Assembly (NCBI GenBank): GCA_034096865.1
Contig: JAWQFJ010001860.1
Coordinates: 35,001 to 88,991 of the forward strand
DNA length: 53,991 bases
Source: Theodoxus fluviatilis
Taxonomy: Eukaryota > Mollusca > Gastropoda > Cycloneritida > Neritidae
Direction: 5' to 3'
Shown here: piece by piece, positions 44,977 to 53,991 of the stretch
Layout: each line of letters opens with the position of its first letter
Position numbering within the stretch: the stretch's first letter is position 1
Position numbers and translations under genes: made by a program
Notes under the pieces: model-generated
What the model saw: only the letters and a program-made list of their open reading frames with translations
What the model was told of the DNA's origin: nothing
The model's database searches: none

Positions 44977-45349
44977 TTCTCCGTTCAGGCGCCTCCTTCT
45001 TTTCCATTTCCCGCTCAACCTATGTTTGTTGAACTCATCACATAACGCAATGGCACCATCCTATGTGGCTGTATATCAAATGCTGTAATCTGAACACACC
45101 ATCTTTCTGTCTGACGTCACTCAGTCGGAAAAAAAGGTTGGAAGCGCTGACGCGTGATATCTGATGACGACGTTGAAAAGGCAGCGACGAAGGCACCCAT
45201 CCATTTCAATTACGTTTTACGTCTGAATGTGATCATTTTACGCATTCTCGCCTCTTGTACTGATGATTTCCCAACTTCCGTTGTATCATGTCATTGGAAA
45301 ATCATGCATCTCCTTCCACTTAGTAAGAACACATAATTAGAACTGTTTA
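44973..45349. other. Unique spacer
   Basis: No gene is recognised. Confidence 0.45.
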
Positions 45350-45790
<441 letters not shown>

Positions 45791-46271
45791 AGATACAATC
45801 TTCTTGGCTCCTCGATCAACCTATTCCAGCAGTTAATCAGTTGGTATTCCAGATATTCAGACTTCCCATGGAAAGGAGTGACATTTAATGACACTATCCT
45901 GAGCTTTCTGTCCCGAGGGAACAATAGTAATGCCAAACGTTATCTGAGGTCGCTTTCAATTTGTTCCTTTGGCTCCATGGAATTGGTCGTCATTCCATAC
46001 CCTACACTATGATAATGACAAAGCGAAAGGAACCAAAAGGCTGTAGAAGCAGACTCTACGCACTAAACTGCATTGCAGGGCTCTCAGAGGAGGAAGTGAT
46101 GCCACCCGAGACGAGGGGAAAGATTCCAAAGGTAATACCAGGACAGACAACACTGTCAGTCAAATCCAAATCGTCAAACAAGTGAAAAGCCCTGAAGGCC
46201 CCATGACCAAGGGTTCCAGCTGATGAAGGTACATCTAGTGGCATAAGTAGTGTACCATTCCTATTTAGCAA
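45791..46271. other. Unique spacer
   Basis: Some of the right edge may be upstream decay of the LINE fragment. Nothing is certain. Confidence 0.4.
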
Positions 46272-46466
46272 ACGAATGAATAAATATATGAATGAATGAA
46301 TGAATGTATGGATGGATGGATGAATGAATGGATGAATGAATGAATGGATGGATGGATGGATGGATGGATGGATGGATGAATGAATGAATGGATGGATGAA
46401 TGCATGAATGAATGGATGGATGACTGACTGACTGACTGACTGACTGACTGACTGACTGACTGACTA
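46272..46466. repeat. (GAAT)n, (GGAT)n and (GACT)n tetranucleotide array
   Basis: AATG and GGAT words alternate to about 46420, then pure GACT runs to 46465. Confidence 0.95.
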
Positions 46467-46735
46467 AATAAGAGAAACAGGCAAGTTATGTGAGTAAAAG
46501 CCTGAAAGCCCCTTACATGTGGAGGAAGTTTGCACTGCAGCGAGCAGCTCGGCTTTGAGGTAGCATCCGTCGATTAAGTGGCTTCAGAGGAGAATGAGGG
46601 ATTTTAGAATATACTCAACTTGATGTATACACTGTATGACGTTCATCAGAACATAGTAAATAGTTAAGCATACAACAGGCGTTTTCATTATGATCGTATA
46701 TAGAAATATAGTATTTCAACAGCACGTGCGTGTTG
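46467..46735. other. Unique spacer
   Basis: No gene is recognised. Confidence 0.5.
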
Positions 46736-46777
46736 TGTGCGTGTTGTGTGCGTGTTTTTACGAGTTGTGAGTATGTA

Positions 46778-46829
<52 letters not shown>

Positions 46830-46860
46830 CATGTGTTTGCACACATAAGTGTGCGTGTTT
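46736..46860. repeat. (TG)n microsatellite with GTGTTGTGTGC repeats
   Basis: GTGCGTGTTGT words come first, then a pure TG run at about 46784-46822 and a CG-rich tail. Confidence 0.92.
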
Positions 46861-48002
46861 TTGTACGCCCAAGTGTTTATAAATGAGTGTTAGGTAATTT
46901 GTCAGTTTATTTGTTCGTTGAATTTCCCCTCGCCATCATACAGCGGCTTGTGTAGCCTCCTTATCACGACCTGCACCACACCAAGACTGTCCAGATGATA
47001 GGAGCTCTTCCTGGGCAAAGACTGATGAGTCAGTGAACTCAAGCGACTCAGGGATGCTGAAGACCCGTGCACTGAGGCTGTCTACCAACGAGTCTCAAAG
47101 CAAAGGCAGCGCCCACCTTTCAAAGGAATTAGGCAGAGGGAGGAGCGGCGTTGCTCGCACATTATTGGAATTACTATTGTGCCGATACCTTCTCGGTGTC
47201 AGAGAGTGGTGGGTCGTTAACCACCTTTACTGGTCACTTAGTCGTCGTGACAACCATCCCAGAAAGCATACTGACGGATAAGTTTGCACGTAGTCCGTAA
47301 CCTTCGGTTAGACGGCGATGAGCGTGTGAATCCCCAGTCGCTGTGCGGTTAAGAGACCTTTTCATGTGTACTAGCCAAATCAAAACCAACTGGCATATTG
47401 CCTCTTCCAATATACGTGGTGTTGTTGTCCGGCATGTCAGGCCTGACTAGCGCTGGTTAGCTTGCACTTAGCGAGGAACAGCACGGGCCGTGGAAGAAGA
47501 ACTGTGCATTATGTGACAGCATGGAAGGGCTGTCATGAGTGCAAAACAACAGGGCGTGTTTCTTTGCATGAACAGCAAGCACCAAGGAACACGATGCTGG
47601 CACGATGCACGTAACTTCCAATTTTGTCCTGGAGGCGTTGAATGAGGCTCAAACGGCTTCAGAGTGAAATGATGAAGTGCTCGGGAAAGCAAAGCTCGAT
47701 TTTCCAGCTGATTGCATTCATAGGACATCACTCAGATAAAACTCCATAGGCAACCATTGGGTTTATAACACCTTTGCCGTAAGAATACACTGATGTTAAC
47801 TGTGAAATATTTCATTCCTATTCAGTTTTTAATCTTTTGTCCTTTTTCTTGCCTCTCAACCTTAATCGATATCTTCGTTTTCATTTTTGTCAACATTTTA
47901 GCAGGTGACCGAATGCAACGAGATTTCAACTGCCCTTGGGTTTCTTATCGAGGTAAACGTAACTTCCTTGCAGGACCATCGCCAATGACGAGGATGGAGT
48001 TG
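46861..48002. other. Unique spacer
   Basis: About 1.1 kb without a supported gene. Frames of up to about 87 codons have no recognised domain. Confidence 0.4.
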
Positions 48003-48175
48003 CCGGACACTGCCTTTTGAGGCTGGAAGTAGGGGCTTTGTCACTGGCTCGGTCATAAGGTTCCTCAGCGAACCAGGAGCTGTCTCCCGCAGTGACTAGG
48101 CTGGCAGGGGAGCTCCAGGCTGAAGCAGAGACCGCATCCCTGTGGATTTGGAGAGATACCGCTAGGTTTGGATGA
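48003..48175 (+). pseudogene. Degenerate non-LTR retrotransposon C-terminal scrap
   Basis: Two adjoining plus frames read EAGSRGFVTGSVIRFLSE and RLAGELQAEAETASLWIWRD, with a stop (TAG at about 48097) and a frame change between them. The pattern, an [EV]G..RGF..S... box followed by an EAE.AS.W.W box, is familiar from the C-terminal ends of some invertebrate and fish LINE proteins. This recall is from memory and the match is short. Confidence 0.4.
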
Positions 48176-49400
48176 CCTATTGCAGTCCTCATGCCTTCCA
48201 GTTGCCAGAATGGCTGATTGGGGCCACCCCTGGCTTAACTACTGGAGCAGGCCCCGTAAGCCCAGCAGCCAGGGCTTCCAGCTGACGATGAGGAGAGCAG
48301 CGAACCGCTATGGTCGTATGTTTTCTTTGAATCACTCTGATACTCAAGATTGGCAGAAGCCTTCACTTTGTAACTACGGCCCCCATTCTACGGCGCGTCG
48401 TTAACAACAAAGTAATTTGCCGCGGCTGGCAGTTTCATGGGCAGAACAGTGACTTGCAGAATGCATGGTAGGAATACACTGCCACCGTACCTATACATAG
48501 ATCATCTCCAAAACAATAAATCAGTGTCGTCCCAGATGACTATTTATAACGCATTTCGCAAGCAAAATTTTCCCACTAGACCCCATATTTGTATTCATCT
48601 AGACCAGGGACGGTCAGTATTGATGACCGATGTTAAGCAGTGCGGTATCCTTGGACTATGGCGTCGTTAAGACGCTCTTGAACACAAGCCTGGCTGAGCA
48701 CTGGGTCCTCCATTACTGAGAATCACATACGACAGCTGCCTCCAGATGTCCCCATCTTCAGTTGGAACCCGTGGTCACGGAGCTTTCGGGGACTTACTCC
48801 AGTAGCTCCACCACGGGCGACCCCAAGCAGCACCATGTGCCACCGGAGGGCATCTGTAGGCGTGGGATCCTCATCATCGTGCCAGGGTGGACGATCTACT
48901 CCTCGTCCGCCATTCCCAGAGAGATTCTGCCTCGGCAGTAGTTTGCAAACGCTAACGGTGCCACATAAAAGGACGAACATTATCGGTATCACAACAAAAA
49001 CAACATATCTAGGTTTGTTGCAATTTGTATGTATTGCAAGGAGGGTGGTGTGGTGGCGGGGTGTTGTCATGAAATTTTCCTGTTACATGTCAAATGGGGG
49101 AGGGGACGGTGATGAGAAGGGGGAGGGGTTATGATACCTAACCAATCGCCCTTAAGAAATACGTAATCAAATTGAAATTTTCCCCGTACCTAAGGGCAAC
49201 AGGTGTTGTCATTATACGACAAACCCTACTGCCGAATACTGCGATAAGAATAATAAGAATCAGGCTCAAGGCAATTTAGCAAATATTTTATGTTAATTAC
49301 CGGTCCATCTAAAATAATTGATATGGGTCAAAGATGAGAATGCAAGGAGAAGACGCGCACAGAAATTTTCTGCCTAAACACATAATTAGTAGAATTGGAC
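48176..49400. other. Unique spacer
   Basis: No supported gene. The part up to about 48950 may include the 3' region of the preceding LINE scrap. Confidence 0.4.
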
Positions 49401-49735
49401 ACAGGGCAGAATTTGCCCCCCCCTCCCCATCTTTTTTACAGTTTTCATCCTTTCTTTGCTCTACCCTCTTCTGCTGCTGCTGCTGCTCATCCTTCTTCTC
49501 CTTTACTTTTCTCTTCCTCCTCCTACTCCTTTTCCTCCTGTTTCTCTGTTTCCTTTTCTTCCTGAAAATCCTCTCCTGCTTGTTTGCATCCTGCTCCTGC
49601 AATTCTGGATCTTCCTGCACATATTGTTCTTGTTCCGGCATTGCTAGGTTCCACTTGTCCTCACTCTCCTTCACTTCCTCCTACTCTACATCATTCCAGT
49701 CACTTCATCCTCCACTCCCGCTCTGCGGGGGGTGA
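49401..49735. repeat. Degenerate CT/CTG-rich tract
   Basis: Pyrimidine-rich sequence with a (CTG)n patch at about 49471-49487. The charged minus-strand frame of 121 codons here follows from the composition. Confidence 0.7.
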
Positions 49736-50091
49736 ACAGTTGCAGACCTACCTAACTGTCTGTTGACGTTCATCTCATTCTTGGACTACATTATATGCAT
49801 GCGGAATGAGAAGGGAACGACACTTTGCAGACAACAGCCTCAGGAAGAATCGACACCTCAGTGACGTCCTCTCGTGTTGCATCTCCTCGATGGGGTCACG
49901 TAAACTGCCCGAAGATGACAGGAGGTCAGACAGGCAACAAAGCATGCTGTTCAGTCGTGTGGAACTGATGGCAGTTTATATCCGTCAAGTGGTTAATGAG
50001 CGTGGCCAGAATGTTCACGCACCTCACACATGCCTCGGGCAATGCAGCTGAAATCGACCTCGGGTGACTAGCCACACTGGTCAATGTAATG
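49736..50091. other. Unique spacer
   Basis: No gene is recognised. Confidence 0.45.
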
Positions 50092-51488
50092 AGGTAAAGA
50101 GATGAGGTAAAGGGATGAGGTAAAGGGATGAGGTAAAGGGATGAGATAAAGGGATGAGGTAAAGGGATGAGGTAAATGGATGAGGTACAGGGATGAGATA
50201 AAGGGATGAGGTACAGGGATGAGGTAAAGGGATGAGATAAAGGGATGAGGTAAAGGGATGAGGTGAAGGGGTGAGGTAAAGAGATGAGGTAAAGAGATGA
50301 GATAAAGGGGTGAGGTACAGGGATGAGGTAAAGGGATGAGATAAAGGGATGAGGTAAAGAGGTGAGGTGAAGGGGTGAGGTAAAGAGATGAGGTAAAGAG
50401 ATGAGATAAAGGGGTGAGGTAAAGAGATGAGGTAAAGAGATGAGATAAAGGGGTGAGGTAAAGGGATGAGGTGAAGGGATGAGGTGAAGGGATGATATAA
50501 AGGGGTGAGGTAAAGGGATGAGGTAAAGGGATGCGGTGAAGGGATGAGATAAAGGGATGAGGTGAATTCATGAGGTAAAGGGATGAGATAAAGGGATGAG
50601 GTAAAGGGATGAGATAAAGGGGTGAGGTGAATGGATGAGGTAAAGGGATGAGGTAAAGGGGTGATGTAAAGGGGTTAGGTAAAGGCGTGAGGTAAAGGGA
50701 TGAGGTAAAGGGATGTGGTAAAGGGATGCTATAACGAGATGAGGTATAAGGGATGAGGTAAAGGGATGAGGTAAAGGGATGAGGTAAAAGGATGAGGTAA
50801 AGGGGTGAGGTAAAGGGATGAGGTAAAGGGATGAGGTAAAGGGATGAGGTAAAGGGATGAGGTAAAGGGATGAGGTAAAGGGATGAGGTACAGGAATGAG
50901 GTAAAGGGACGATATAAAGGGATGAGGTAAAGAGGCGAGGTAAAGGGGTGAAGTAAAGGGATGAGGCAAATGGATGAGGTAAAGGGATGAGGTAAATGGA
51001 TGAGGCAAATGGATGAGGTAAAGGGATGAGGTAAAGTGGTGAGGTGAGGGGATGAGGTAAAGGGATGAGGTAAAGGGATGAGATAAAGGCGTGAGGTAAA
51101 GCAATGAGGTAAAGGGGTGAGGTAAAGGGATGATATAAAAGGGTGAGGTAAAGGGATGAGGTAAAGGGATGAGGTAAAGGGATGAGGTAAAGGGATGAGG
51201 TAAGGGGATGAGGTAAAGGGTGAGGTGAAGGGATGAGGTGAAGGGATGAGGTGAAGGGATGAGGTGAAGGGATGAGGTAAAGGGTGAGGTGAAGGGTGAG
51301 GTGAAGGGATGAGGCGAAGGGATGAGGTGAAGGGGTGAGGTAAAGGGATGAGGTAAAGGGATGAGGTAAGGGGATGAGGTAAAGGGTGAGGTGAAGGGAT
51401 GAGGTGAAGGGATGAGGTGAAGGGATGAGGTGAAGGGGTGAGGTAAAGGGATGAGGTGAACGGATGAGGTAAAGGTATGAGGTAAAGG
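50092..51488. repeat. 13-bp satellite, about 107 copies
   Basis: The unit is ATGAGGTAAAGGG, with GTGAGG, ATGAGATAAAGGG and AGGTGAAGGG variants and occasional 12-bp units. Because 13 is not a multiple of 3 and the minus strand of the unit has no stop in any frame, frames of 426 and 497 codons stay open there (13-residue periods such as LIPLPHPFTSSLY). Near-identical blocks around 51198 and 51364 show a higher-order duplication of about 166 bp. Confidence 0.95.
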
Positions 51489-51639
51489 GGTGGGAAACTG
51501 CTGCGTATAATATGAATGGAAGAATGAATATACTATAGCAAAGTGGAAAGCACTCACACAAGGCAGATATGAAAACCTATCATACTTCTTTCTCGCAAGG
51601 ACACGCACATAAGTAAACACAGGCGTTTGCCTATTAATA

Positions 51640-51640
<1 letters not shown>

Positions 51641-51684
<44 letters not shown>

Positions 51685-51810
51685 TCACACGCACACGCAC
51701 GCACACAGACGCACACACACGCGCGCGCACTCACACACAAACACACACACACACAATTTGTACCAAAACGCATGCATGCACGCACAGACACACACGCGCG
51801 CGCGCGCGCG
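51641..51810. repeat. (CA)n microsatellite with CG-rich islands
   Basis: A pure CA run to about 51680, then CGCA and CGCGCG interruptions, ending in a CG run at about 51794-51810. Confidence 0.94.
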
Positions 51811-51896
51811 AACGTGCTTAGACCAGTTTGAATGAAACATTGTATCACAAAAATGACTAAAACGCACTCGTTCGTGATAGCCCCCTCCTTCCCCCC

Positions 51897-51900
<4 letters not shown>

Positions 51901-51980
<80 letters not shown>
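51901..51980. repeat. (CT)n microsatellite
   Basis: A pure CT run of about 80 bp. Confidence 0.96.
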
Positions 51981-51982
<2 letters not shown>

Positions 51983-52012
51983 CTGCCTAGGAACCTGCCT
52001 GCCCGCCCGCCT

Positions 52013-52015
52013 GCC

Positions 52016-52068
<53 letters not shown>
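52013..52068. repeat. (TGTC)n microsatellite
   Basis: About 14 perfect TGTC tetranucleotides. A 12-G run follows at 52085-52096. Confidence 0.96.
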
Positions 52069-52096
52069 CACTGTGTGTATGTTGGGGGGGGGGGGT

Positions 52097-52257
52097 TTGC
52101 CTGCGCGCACGAATGTATGCGTATGCGTGAAGGCACGCGTCGAAACATTATATGAATATAGGGAAAGAATCGTTCCTGCACTTCGGCATATTCAAGCAAC
52201 AGTAAAACATCAGGGAAACACTCACCTCAAAATGACTCATAGGCAACAGCACCACAG

Positions 52258-52290
<33 letters not shown>

Positions 52291-52879
52291 ACTGCAACAC
52301 CTCGCGACATAGTTCGTAACCCAATCCACTGTAATCCAAAGCTGTCTATCAAAGCGAGGTTCATTTCAAGTCCTCCCACCTGGGATAGATTCCACACTTC
52401 AAACATTCCTGCTTAGTTCTGACAAGTCGACTTTTTCGAATTTGGGCTGCAGATCGCAACACGTGTGCCACCCGCTGTGTGCGAGCGCGCCTGTCTACGT
52501 CGTGGCAATTCGTGGAGACAAGACGCTCCCAGGAGAACATGCCAGAACCTCCAGCTCTAGGTACGATGGTAACCCCTCCGTCAACAAGTCCACATCTGGT
52601 GGCATGAATTCGTCCTGCTGCACTCCTTGTAAATAGGTTGGAAAGCGACAAAGCCTAAGCATGATATCTGTTGTTACCGCCACCGAAGTGGCAATGTTCT
52701 TCCCTCGGTTCGTTCTTGAGTTTGTGAGTTATTCGGCAAAATAACTCTAACAGTTTGAAACGGATTCGAATGAAATTTGGAGCAAGGACTGGGTTTCATA
52801 TAAGGAACAATACGTTAACTTTGGAGGTTATGTGTTATTTGTTAAATGAATTACAACAGTAAACAGAGAAATGTTATCA
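52097..52879. other. Unique spacer with a short (CAA)n
   Basis: A CAA run at 52258-52291. No supported gene is seen. Three overlapping 60-100-codon frames at 52361-52683 lack recognised domains. Confidence 0.4.
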
Positions 52880-53078
52880 CTCCTTAGAAAATGATGACGT
52901 CAAACAAATGATGACGTCAGAGTTTGCGTTCGGCAGTCAGAAACCTCCAGCAGAAACTAACATGAACTACACAATACATGCCGTGGAAGGGAAATGGCGG
53001 CGTACTTGGTGGAGGTTTGCGCTCTTAGAGTGCGCTGTAGTAGATGTTTGAACTGTCGACATCTTGCACTTAGTAAGT
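52880..53078 (+). promoter_or_regulatory. Candidate host promoter: two CREs, YY1-like start, possible first exon
   Basis: Two perfect 8-bp CRE palindromes TGACGTCA lie at 52895-52902 and 52912-52919, 17 bp apart. About 75 bp downstream is GAAATGGCGGCG (52991-53002), which matches the YY1 motif found at start sites of many animal genes and contains an ATG at 52994. A frame from that ATG is open for 26 codons to a strong splice donor, A|GTAAGT (53073-53078). A good acceptor, CCTCTTTTGTAG, ends at 53351, but joining at that phase gives an early stop, so the exon may be non-coding or use another acceptor. Confidence 0.35.
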
Positions 53079-53351
53079 TCTAGTTGCTCTCTATTGAGAA
53101 AAAGAGTGTTGTAGTTAGAATGTTCTCAATTATGCAGTTTTAAATTCATACATCAATTTCATCTAGTTGACTGTGTTAATATCGCTTGATACTTTGGGAT
53201 GAAATAGTGACCCATTGTTCAAAATGTAAATTAAATAAACTGATGAATCACTCTATGCACCTTGAAATTTAACATCGTCTGATGAATACAATGCATGACC
53301 AAAACATTCATGGATTATGCAAATGTGATGATACATATTCCTCTTTTGTAG

Positions 53352-53540
53352 AGAATGAATAGCTGTCACCAGTTTCATCAGTCATCCACGAGATTGGCGA
53401 ACTTTGACATCACGGAGGCCAACACATCAAAGCTCCGAAGTGCCTGTAGGCATGTTGCTTCCCTGACATGTGTCTTTGGTCTAAGTGCGCCATCAATCAG
53501 TCATACTGCACAGATGCGTTGGAAGTCGCTTACTGCATAG
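53352..53540 (+). other. Possible exon after a good splice acceptor
   Basis: A pyrimidine-rich acceptor (ATTCCTCTTTTGTAG) precedes an ATG-initiated frame of 61 codons (MNSCHQFHQSSTRLANFDIT and onward, to TAG at 53538). No family is recognised. It is listed because of its position downstream of the candidate promoter. Confidence 0.2.
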
Positions 53541-53662
53541 GGTCACATAGAGAAGTATGCAGCATTTTGATCCATTTTGACATGTTTTCCCATTCCTCCA
53601 CGCGTACACGAATATTTGCTCTAAGACGCGCACTGAAACGCATTATACATGCAGATAGTTGT

Positions 53663-53665
<3 letters not shown>
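53541..53665. other. Unique spacer
   Basis: Short, with no features seen. Confidence 0.5.
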
Positions 53666-53734
<69 letters not shown>

Positions 53735-53763
53735 TCTTTCTCACGCTCTCACTCTTTCTCACG

Positions 53764-53794
<31 letters not shown>

Positions 53795-53800
53795 TCCCCC

Positions 53801-53873
<73 letters not shown>

Positions 53874-53934
53874 CACCACACACACACTACACTACACACA
53901 CAATATATATTATAATATATATATATGCACACAT
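53666..53934. repeat. (CT)n, short (CA)n and (TA)n compound microsatellite
   Basis: CT with CCCTCTC and TTTCTCACG interruptions to 53873, a short CACACA run, then TATA repeats at about 53903-53925. Confidence 0.95.
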
Positions 53935-53991
53935 AGGTTGACGCTACTCAGATTGATGCACAGCCAAACGCATTCGGACAGTTGAACATTT

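Noticed and set aside
49309..49674. Coiled-coil Lys/Arg/Glu/Gln protein on the minus strand
   Set aside because: It is composition-driven across a pyrimidine/CTG-rich tract, with no family resemblance.
50068..51561. 497-codon Pro/Ser/Leu protein on the minus strand
   Set aside because: It translates the 13-bp satellite. Two overlapping minus frames are both open, so openness is not evidence of coding.

Overview
This window looks like nuclear DNA from an invertebrate animal, most likely a mollusc and plausibly a gastropod. That is an inference. It rests on eukaryotic-style mobile elements (LINE, tRNA-derived SINE, LTR element, pogo/Tigger, MITEs), long (CT)n, (CA)n, (GACA)n and (GTGA)n microsatellites, and a broken Fem-1-family ankyrin gene. 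There are no operons, no rRNA, no CRISPR array and no complete conventional host gene. Most long open frames here lie inside simple repeats and are not genes.

Layout. 1-11,000: unique spacer with microsatellites, a pogo/Tigger remnant that keeps its DNA-binding domain and joins straight onto a terminal inverted repeat (4085-4586), a 449-bp MITE with a perfect 9-bp target duplication (7134-7582), and a fold-back element with about 170-bp arms (9710-10593). 11,690-12,886: a 27-bp coding-length minisatellite. 14,500-20,000: large simple-sequence blocks, including a 620-bp TGTGG pentamer array. 21,790-23,060: a single-exon 308-aa frame that behaves like the ORF1 of an ORF1-only retroelement, between CT tracts. 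23,211-23,772: a nearly perfect 281-bp tandem duplication. 24,870-25,975: GACA/GACG arrays.

27,159-31,579 is an LTR retrotransposon with 1.17-kb LTRs, a primer-binding-site candidate, a polypurine tract and only about 2 kb of internal DNA with no gag-pol. Its internal region carries a long series of short hairpins whose stems change in a compensatory way while the loops stay GNRA-like (GTGA, GAGA, GCAA). This is the most interesting signal in the window. Directly after the 3' LTR is a Fem-1-like pseudogene (31,580-33,895), cut off at its N-terminus, frameshifted, stopped and split by a 665-bp insertion between 54-bp direct repeats.

34,300-48,200 is a graveyard of non-LTR retrotransposon pieces on both strands: a 5'-truncated copy ending in a zinc finger, a degenerate endonuclease-RT copy, two short minus-strand pieces and one C-terminal scrap. 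It also holds a tRNA-type SINE, a 22-N assembly gap, and an LTR tail beside the gap that is almost identical to the upstream 5' LTR. 50,092-51,488 is a 13-bp satellite. 52,880-53,080 has two perfect CRE palindromes and a YY1-like start, and is the best candidate host promoter.

The elements do not form a pathway. The recurrent theme is retroelement tails next to microsatellites, with non-autonomous derivatives of several element classes side by side.
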